Assembly: GCA_003230435.1 (NCBI GenBank)
Contig: QIDW01000447.1
Span: forward strand, 1 to 6,282
DNA: 6,282 bases
DNA from: Acidimicrobiia bacterium
GTDB taxonomy: Bacteria; Actinomycetota; Acidimicrobiia; Spongiisociales; ZC4RG35
Direction of reading: 5' to 3'
Of this stretch, positions 1 to 5,175 are shown one piece after another (positions within the stretch are counted from its first letter, which is position 1; each line of letters begins with the position of its first letter). The notes below the pieces were generated by a model. It saw only the letters and a list, made by a program, of their open reading frames with translations, did no database searches and was not told the DNA's origin. The translations under genes and the position numbers were made by a program.

Positions 1-992
1 GGCATCTCCAGCCCGTATGGGCGAAAGTCGAGCCAGGCGAGATACGTCGCCTCGGGTGGGGTATACCCAACGTCGGGCAGGTGAGTCATGATCAGATCGC
101 CAAGCAGTTTGCGGTTTGCCTCCAGGCGCACCATGACCTGGTTCAGAAACGCCTCACCCTTGTTATAGGCGGCCTCATTGGCGATCAACCCGAAGGTGCC
201 CACCGCCACCCTTTTTTCGAGTGTGAAATAGTCGTTCCAGGGGGCAATGTCCTCCTCGTTTGTCAGAACAACCTGGGCACACTTGAGACCTGGCAGGTCC
301 CAGGCCTTGGAGGCCGAGGTCACGGTCACCACCGTCTCGGGGTCCACCGACGCTGCAGCGACGTGTTCTGACCCTGCATAGGTCAGAACGGCATGGATCT
401 CATCCGAGATGATGCGCCCACCGTGGGATGCGGCGACAGCTGCGAGTTCCTCCAGTTCACTCGTAGATAGGCAGCGGCCGGTCGGATTCCACGGATTGCA
501 CAGAACAAACGAACCCGCACCCTCCCCAAATGCCCTATCCAACGCATCGATGTCGATCCGATAGATACCGTCGTGGTCACGCCCACTGGGTACTTCAATG
601 AGGGACCGACCTGCTCGCTCAACCATGGAGAAGAACGGGTAATACGCCGGTGTGTGCATGGCCACAGCCGAACCGGGGGCAGTGAGATGGACGATGGCTT
701 GACGAATACCCTCAACGACATCTGGAACAGAGAAAACTTGCTGAGGACTCACTTCCCAGTCGAGACGATCGGCCCAGAAGGCGACGGCGGCGTCGGCTGT
801 CGCCCTCTCCTTGACTAGTGAGATGTATCCCGTATCACCACGGTCGACGGCGTCATGCAATGCCGTGGCAATGGACGGGGCCAATCCGAAGTCCATCTCC
901 GCAACCCAGGCGGCAAGGACATCCTCGTCGAAGTAGGTCCACTTGAGGCTTCCGCGTGCCCTCAGATCGGCCGGAGTTCTGTGGTCGAGCAT
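1..992 (-). CDS. PatB/MalY-type PLP-dependent C-S lyase / aminotransferase (3' end outside window)
   Basis: This is a fold-type I PLP enzyme of the MalY/PatB branch, which cleaves C-S bonds such as that of cystathionine (to homocysteine, pyruvate and ammonia) or acts as an aminotransferase, in the cytoplasm. The 330 codons present are open throughout. Visible family marks are an N-terminal KWTYF...WVAEMDF segment (residues 17-36), HTPAYYPFF near 123-131, CNPWNPTGR with the PLP-contacting Asn169, SDEIH with Asp197 that pairs with the pyridine nitrogen, and SASKAWDLPGLKCA with the Schiff-base Lys229. Family members are usually about 380-390 residues, so roughly 55 C-terminal residues, including the carboxylate-binding Arg, lie beyond the left edge. 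The ATG at 990-992 is the first start after an in-frame TGA at 1011-1013, which is the stop of the upstream gene. Its Shine-Dalgarno match is weak (GAAGA), so translational coupling is likely. It is the third gene of the minus-strand operon. The family is certain; lyase versus aminotransferase activity cannot be decided here. Confidence 0.9.
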   Translation of the reverse strand, partial: MLDHRTPADLRARGSLKWTYFDEDVLAAWVAEMDFGLAPSIATALHDAVDRGDTGYISLVKERATADAAVAFWADRLDWEVSPQQVFSVPDVVEGIRQAIVHLTAPGSAVAMHTPAYYPFFSMVERAGRSLIEVPSGRDHDGIYRIDIDALDRAFGEGAGSFVLCNPWNPTGRCLSTSELEELAAVAASHGGRIISDEIHAVLTYAGSEHVAAASVDPETVVTVTSASKAWDLPGLKCAQVVLTNEEDIAPWNDYFTLEKRVAVGTFGLIANEAAYNKGEAFLNQVMVRLEANRKLLGDLIMTHLPDVGYTPPEATYLAWLDFRPYGLEM

Positions 993-997
993 TCTTC

Positions 998-1012
998 GAG
1001 CGTGTAGCGCTC
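998..1012 (-). other. small hairpin in the fadD-patB spacer
   Basis: The spacer contains a perfect 5-bp inverted repeat, GAGCG and CGCTC around a 5-base loop. In the minus-strand mRNA it can gain a sixth U-G pair. It covers most of the stop codon of the acyl-CoA synthetase and ends 5 bases before the ATG of the lyase gene. It has no following U-run, so it is not a terminator. It could influence coupling or mRNA processing between the two genes, but a repeat this short can arise by chance. Confidence 0.3.
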
Positions 1013-2639
1013 AGGCCGTCACGGTGGCGGCAACATCTTCGAGACCGAGGTCGGCGATGGATTTTTCGCGCATCTCCACCTTGCGAACCTTGCCGGTGAC
1101 GGTCATCGGAAACTCGCTCACAAATCTGACGTACCTGGGAACCTTGAAATGGGCGATTTTGTCTCTACAGAAGTCCTTCAACTCCTCCTCGGTGAGCTCG
1201 CCGCCTGGAGCAAGCTGCACCCAGGCCATCAGCTCCTCCCCATACTTCTCGTCGGGAACACCTATGACCTGTGCATCGGCGATAGCCGGGTGCGTGTACA
1301 GAAACTCCTCGACCTCGCGGGGATAGATGTGGATGATCATGTCCTTTATGCGACCGACGATGTTGACATAACCGTCGTCGTCCATCGTCGCCAGGTCACC
1401 CGAGTGCATCCAACCATCGGCGTCGATGGCATAGGCCGTCTTTTCTGGGTCGTTCCAGTAGCCCAACATCACGTGATAGCCCCTGGTGCAGTACTCGCCG
1501 CCCTCACCACGGGCGACCAGTTCCCCGGTCTCGGGATCGACGATCTTGGCCTCGACGTGAGGGAGAACACGTCCCACAGTCGATACCCTGTGTTCGACCG
1601 AGTCGCCGGTGCTCGTTTGGGTTGAAACAGGAGACGTCTCGGTCATGCCGTATGCGATGGTGACCTCGCCCATGCCCATGTCATCGATGACGCTGCGCAT
1701 CACCTCCGTCGGGCACGGTGACCCGGCCATGATGCCGGTGCGCATGCTCGAGAGGTCGAAATCTGCCAGACCTGAGTGGCCGAGCTGGGCCACGAACATC
1801 GTCGGAACACCGTAGACCGACGTGCAGTGCTCGTCCTGAAGGGTTTGTAACACGGCCCCGGGATCAAATGTCGGGGACGGCACCACCATCGTCGCCCCGA
1901 ACACCGAGCACGCCAGGTTGCCCATGACCATGCCGAAACAGTGATAGAAGGGAACCGGGATGCAAACCCGATCCTCCTCGGTGTAGGCGCAGGCGTCACC
2001 GACGAATCGAGCGTTGTTGAGAATGCTTCGGTGGCTGAGAGTGGCGCCCTTCGGATGCCCCGTCGTGCCTGATGTGTACTGGATGTTGATTGGGTCGCCT
2101 GGGTCGAGAGAGTCGGCTCGAACGGCCAGATCGTCGTCGGGCACCCTCCTCCCGCCCTCGATCAACTCCGACCAGTCGTCGGTGTCGAAGTAGATCACCT
2201 TTTCGAGTCCGGCGAGCCCGGGCGCTACTTCGTCGACCATGTCGCGGTATCCCGAGGTCATGTACTCGGTACGCGTCACCAAGAGGCGGCAGCCAGACTG
2301 GTCCAGGGCGTACTGAAGTTCGTTGACCCGATACGCCGGATTGATGTTCACCTGGATTGCGCCGATTTTCGCTGTGGCGTACTGGATATAGGTCCACTCC
2401 GCAAAGTTGGGGCTCCACATGCCAACCCGGTCGCCGGCCTGGATGCCGAGTGCCATGAGGCCTTTGGCCACTTCATTGACCGTGGTTTCAAACTCCACCC
2501 AGTTCTGACGAATCCCCTGATGAACGACCACAAGAGCCTCCCGACCGGGGAAACGATCCACGGTCGCTGCGAGGTTGGCACCGATGGTCTGCTCCAGAAG
2601 CGGCGTTCCGGTTGGGCCGGCGGCTATTGACAGAGTCAC
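1011..2639 (-). CDS. FadD/ACSF2-like AMP-forming acyl-CoA synthetase with a shortened A8 loop
   Basis: This ANL-superfamily enzyme would convert a medium or long chain carboxylic acid, ATP and CoA to acyl-CoA, AMP and PPi in the cytoplasm. It has 542 residues, a normal length. Visible motifs are the A3 P-loop YTSGTTGHPKG (188-198), the A5 motif YGMTETSP (330-337), A7 SGDLATMDDDGY (413-424), the hinge GRIKD (429-433) and the A10 lysine in VTGKVRK (Lys517). The start is GTG at 2637-2639, 16 bases after the prpE stop, with a GGACG-like ribosome site. The same frame stays open upstream into prpE, but that extension is Arg/Trp/Ser-rich and overlaps prpE, so it is not coding. The A8 segment reads DMIIHIYPREVEEF, where relatives have DMIIRGGENIYPREIEEF. 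Four residues are therefore missing at His437. Overall it resembles ACSF2 and the DmdB methylmercaptopropionate-CoA ligases; the substrate cannot be read from the sequence. Confidence 0.93.
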   Translation of the reverse strand: MTLSIAAGPTGTPLLEQTIGANLAATVDRFPGREALVVVHQGIRQNWVEFETTVNEVAKGLMALGIQAGDRVGMWSPNFAEWTYIQYATAKIGAIQVNINPAYRVNELQYALDQSGCRLLVTRTEYMTSGYRDMVDEVAPGLAGLEKVIYFDTDDWSELIEGGRRVPDDDLAVRADSLDPGDPINIQYTSGTTGHPKGATLSHRSILNNARFVGDACAYTEEDRVCIPVPFYHCFGMVMGNLACSVFGATMVVPSPTFDPGAVLQTLQDEHCTSVYGVPTMFVAQLGHSGLADFDLSSMRTGIMAGSPCPTEVMRSVIDDMGMGEVTIAYGMTETSPVSTQTSTGDSVEHRVSTVGRVLPHVEAKIVDPETGELVARGEGGEYCTRGYHVMLGYWNDPEKTAYAIDADGWMHSGDLATMDDDGYVNIVGRIKDMIIHIYPREVEEFLYTHPAIADAQVIGVPDEKYGEELMAWVQLAPGGELTEEELKDFCRDKIAHFKVPRYVRFVSEFPMTVTGKVRKVEMREKSIADLGLEDVAATVTA

Positions 2640-2655
2640 TGTGTTTCGTCCGTCA

Positions 2656-4515
2656 CTATGTTTCCTTTCCGTAACCCATGTTCGACAGAGCCACACCGAT
2701 CTCGTCGAGGATGACCGGGTCGTCGATCGTTGCCGGCATCGTCCACTCCTCCCCGTCGGCGATCTTGCGCATGGTGCCGCGGAGAATCTTGCCGGATCGG
2801 GTCTTGGGCAACCTATCGACGACGCTCGCCTGCTTGAAAGCGGCCACCGGGCCAATCCGCTCCCGGACCATGGCCACCAATTCGGATTCGACCTCAGCCG
2901 CGACACGATCGGCGCCGGCTTGCAGAACCACAAACCCGACCGGAAGCTGACCCTTCAACTCATCCGCAACACCAACGACGGCACATTCCGCTACATCGGG
3001 ATGCTCGGCGAGGACTTCTTCCATCGCTCCTGTCGACAGCCGGTGTCCGGCCACATTGATGACATCATCGATCCGGCTCATTATGTAGACATATCCGTCG
3101 GCGTCCTTGTAGCCGGCGTCTGCTGTCAGGTAGAACCCGGGAAATCTGCTCATGTAGGCGTCGACGAACCGATCGTCGGCGTTCCAAAGCGTCGGTAGCG
3201 CTCCCGGAGGCAAAGGCAGACGTACGACGATCGCACCGATCTCGTCCTGGTCGCACTCTTCGCCGCTGTCCCTCAGCACCCTTATGTCATAACCCGGAAC
3301 GGGAAGGGTTGGCGATCCAGGCTTGACCGGGAAGGTCTCGATGCCGATCGGATTGGTGGCCATCGGCCAGCCACTCTCCGTCTGCCACCAGTGGTCGATC
3401 ACCGGAACCCCAAGCTTTTCTTCAGCCCAGCGAAGGGTGTCGGGGTCACAACGCTCCCCCGCGAGAAACAGGGTCCGAAACTTCGAGAGGTCGTAGGGAT
3501 CGATCAACTCACCATCAGGGTCGTCGCGTTTTATCGCTCGGAAGGCGGTGGGGGCCGTGAAGAAGACGGAGACGCCGTGCTGGGCGATCACACGCCAGAA
3601 CGCACCCGGGTCAGGTGTGCCCACAGGTTTGCCCTCGTAGAGAATCGTGGTGCATCCATGAAGCAGCGGCCCATACACGATGTAGGAGTGCCCGACAGTC
3701 CAGCCGAGATCCGACGCTGCCCAATATGTTTCCCCCGGCTCAACGTCATATAACGCCCGCATCGACCAGGCCAACGCCACCGCGTGGCCACCGTTGTCCC
3801 GCACGACTCCCTTGGGCTCCCCTGTGGTTCCAGACGTGTAGATGATGTAGAGAGGGTCCGTCGCCTTCACCGGCACACAATCGACCGCCGTCGCACCGCT
3901 AACCGTCTCCAACCAATCGACATCCCGACCCTCCAACATGGTTGCCCGCGCCTGGGGACGCTGAAGCACCATCACAGTCTCCGGCTTGTGAACGGCGAGG
4001 TCGATCGCCGAATCGAGCAACGGCTTGTACTCGACGATCCGTCCGGGCTCGATCCCACAACTCGCCGAGAGGATCACGACAGGTTGGGCGTCGTCGATCC
4101 TCACTGAGTGAACGGCACCGATTCGGGCGCAGGCGAGCATGGCCATGACGGTCTCCGGCACCATTGGCATGTAGATGATGACCCGATCGCCCTTCTTGAC
4201 TCCCAGGCCAGACAGAGCGCCCGCCACAATTGCAACCTCGTCGCGTAACTCCCGAAATGTGAACGACCTGATTGTGTCTGTGACCGGCGAGTCATACACC
4301 AATGCCACCTGATCTGCCCGTCCCCCGATCACGTGCCGATCGAGAGCGTTGTGGCATGTGTTGAGAACCCCGTCGGGAAACCAGCGATAGAACGGTGGAC
4401 GAGAATCGTCGAGTACCCGCTGTGGGGCCACGTCCCAATCGATCAGCTCGGCTGCCTCACCCCAGAAGGCCTCGGCATCACCAAGCGAGCGTTCATAAAC
4501 GGTTTGATACGTCAT
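2656..4515 (-). CDS. prpE: propionate--CoA ligase (PrpE, Acs/ACSS3 group) with an internal deletion
   Basis: PrpE makes propionyl-CoA, AMP and PPi from propionate, ATP and CoA, feeding the methylcitrate or methylmalonyl-CoA routes. The 619 residues show the Acs-type N-terminus (FWGEAAELIDW near 17-27, PPFYRWF at 40-46), the P-loop YTSGTTGEPKG (226-236), A5 WWQTESGWP (376-384), A7 YLTADAGY (462-469), the hinge region SRIDDVINVAGHRLS (480-494) and A10 PKTRSGKILR with Lys576. In Salmonella PrpE and Acs this lysine is acetylated by Pat, so the same control is possible. The start chosen is ATG at 4513-4515, with AGGA five bases upstream; a GTG directly before it sits too close to that site. It is the first gene of the operon. 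Oddities: about twelve residues containing the family's VFGGF segment are absent between Val138 and Arg139, and A7 has TAD for TGD and the hinge SRIDD for GRTDD. The family is sure; activity is uncertain. Confidence 0.94.
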   Translation of the reverse strand: MTYQTVYERSLGDAEAFWGEAAELIDWDVAPQRVLDDSRPPFYRWFPDGVLNTCHNALDRHVIGGRADQVALVYDSPVTDTIRSFTFRELRDEVAIVAGALSGLGVKKGDRVIIYMPMVPETVMAMLACARIGAVHSVRIDDAQPVVILSASCGIEPGRIVEYKPLLDSAIDLAVHKPETVMVLQRPQARATMLEGRDVDWLETVSGATAVDCVPVKATDPLYIIYTSGTTGEPKGVVRDNGGHAVALAWSMRALYDVEPGETYWAASDLGWTVGHSYIVYGPLLHGCTTILYEGKPVGTPDPGAFWRVIAQHGVSVFFTAPTAFRAIKRDDPDGELIDPYDLSKFRTLFLAGERCDPDTLRWAEEKLGVPVIDHWWQTESGWPMATNPIGIETFPVKPGSPTLPVPGYDIRVLRDSGEECDQDEIGAIVVRLPLPPGALPTLWNADDRFVDAYMSRFPGFYLTADAGYKDADGYVYIMSRIDDVINVAGHRLSTGAMEEVLAEHPDVAECAVVGVADELKGQLPVGFVVLQAGADRVAAEVESELVAMVRERIGPVAAFKQASVVDRLPKTRSGKILRGTMRKIADGEEWTMPATIDDPVILDEIGVALSNMGYGKET

Positions 4516-4520
4516 CACAG

Positions 4521-4524
4521 TCCT
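4521..4524 (-). promoter_or_regulatory. ribosome binding site of prpE
   Basis: On the minus strand AGGA lies five bases upstream of ATG 4513-4515. The alternative GTG at 4516-4518 would be only two bases away. The spacing therefore decides for the ATG. Confidence 0.6.
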
Positions 4525-4561
4525 AGCGACATCCTGGCCATCCGATCCTAGGGGAGGACAA

Positions 4562-4580
4562 GGGCGGCCGACGGTCGCCC
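4562..4580. repeat. GC-rich inverted repeat, candidate operator or 5' leader hairpin
   Basis: GGGCGGCC and GGTCGCCC flank a 3-base GAC centre, giving an 8-bp stem with one G-U pair if transcribed on the plus strand (a C-A mismatch on the minus strand). It sits between the two divergent genes, upstream of both starts, where a repressor operator could control both directions. It is not followed by a run of T on either side, so an intrinsic terminator is unlikely. No regulator family is recognised from its sequence. Confidence 0.35.
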
Positions 4581-4636
4581 GCAGTTTCTGTCGGTGGTGA
4601 CCTCTACGTTTGTCACAGATCCATCGGACAGACTTG

Positions 4637-4643
4637 AAAGGAG
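4637..4643 (+). promoter_or_regulatory. strong ribosome binding site of the DUF4262 gene
   Basis: AAAGGAG lies five bases before ATG 4649-4651. This is the best Shine-Dalgarno match in the window. It selects that ATG over an in-frame ATG at 4610, whose 13 extra residues look like untranslated leader. Confidence 0.85.
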
Positions 4644-4648
4644 CCGAG

Positions 4649-5152
4649 ATGGATGCTCGAACTCAGGCCTGGCTCGACCAGGAGGCTGCCAATGTGGCGG
4701 CGACGATTCGCCGCTATGGCTGGTTCATCCAATACGTCGGAGGCGATTCGTGCAGCCGACCGGGGTGTGACTGCCCGGAATCCGACGATCCGCCGTTTGC
4801 CTACACGGTCGGGCTGTTCGGACTAGCCCATCCGGAATTGCTGATTCTTGGTGTGGGGCCTCATACGGCTGCGGGCGTTATCAACACCCTGGGCGGACGT
4901 GTCCGCGACGGGGAGGCGCTGCTGCCCGGCCAGCTCATCACGTTCGATGAGTGGCCACACCGAATCATTCCCGAAACCGTCCCGAACCCTGGAGAGATCG
5001 TGCTCGAGGCGAATCGGTACTACCAGCGGCCCGCCGAAGCCTCCGTTTCCGTCCTCCAACTCAGTTACGACGACAACGAAGGCAGGTTCCCCTGGGAAGA
5101 GAATTACGCCACACCCGAGATGCAGCCGAGACCGGGCACATTCAAGGCCTGA
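4649..5152 (+). CDS. DUF4262 domain protein
   Basis: This 167-residue soluble protein matches the DUF4262 family by its pattern. It has RYGWFIQYVGGD (22-33), PPFAYTVGLFGLAHPELLILG (48-68), an alanine/glycine helix with VINTLGGRVRDG (77-88), and DNEGRFPWEENY (142-153) before a C-terminal MQPRPG. The family has no established biochemical function; members are widespread in actinobacteria as stand-alone small proteins. There is no signal peptide or membrane segment. A short insertion after the first strand carries Cys35, Cys40 and Cys42 in a C-x4-C-x-C arrangement, which could bind a metal or be redox active; this is inference. The start follows from the strong AAAGGAG. The gene is read away from prpE and towards the phosphofructokinase gene, so it appears to be a single-gene unit. 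The role is unknown. Confidence 0.85.
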   Translation: MDARTQAWLDQEAANVAATIRRYGWFIQYVGGDSCSRPGCDCPESDDPPFAYTVGLFGLAHPELLILGVGPHTAAGVINTLGGRVRDGEALLPGQLITFDEWPHRIIPETVPNPGEIVLEANRYYQRPAEASVSVLQLSYDDNEGRFPWEENYATPEMQPRPGTFKA

Positions 5153-5175
5153 CGTGAACCGGCTGAGGCAGACTC

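Larger units (their letters stand above)
4516..4648. promoter_or_regulatory. divergent intergenic region between the prpE operon and the DUF4262 gene
   Basis: These 133 bases separate two divergently read genes and must carry both promoters. Actinobacterial -10 boxes often fit only TAnnnT. A plus-strand match TACGTT lies at 4605-4610, about 38 bases before the DUF4262 start. A minus-strand match TAGGAT lies at 4545-4550, about 30 bases before the prpE start. Neither has a convincing -35 partner, so exact promoter positions are guesses. The region also holds a GC-rich inverted repeat at 4562-4580 and a possible eight-codon leader reading frame at 4515-4541, described separately. Confidence 0.45.

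Noticed and set aside
383..721. Minus-strand open frame of 112 codons
   Set aside because: It is an out-of-frame shadow of the PatB-like gene, whose own frame is continuous from 992 to the left edge with all family motifs.
1149..1625. Plus-strand open frame of 158 codons
   Set aside because: It is antisense to the conserved C-terminal part of the FadD-like gene and resembles no known family.
2640..2933. N-terminal extension of the FadD-like frame by 98 residues to an ATG at 2933
   Set aside because: The extra sequence is rich in Arg, Ser, Pro and Trp, overlaps the well-conserved C-terminus of prpE in another frame, and has no match to the family; the GTG at 2639 gives a normal-length protein.
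2575..3198. Plus-strand open frame of 207 codons
   Set aside because: It lies antisense to the junction of two strongly conserved genes, has no recognisable domain, and reflects the high GC content.
4610..4648. Earlier in-frame ATG of the DUF4262 gene at 4610
   Set aside because: It lacks a ribosome site, and the strong AAAGGAG at 4637-4643 would then lie inside the coding region; the family's N-terminus begins after 4649.
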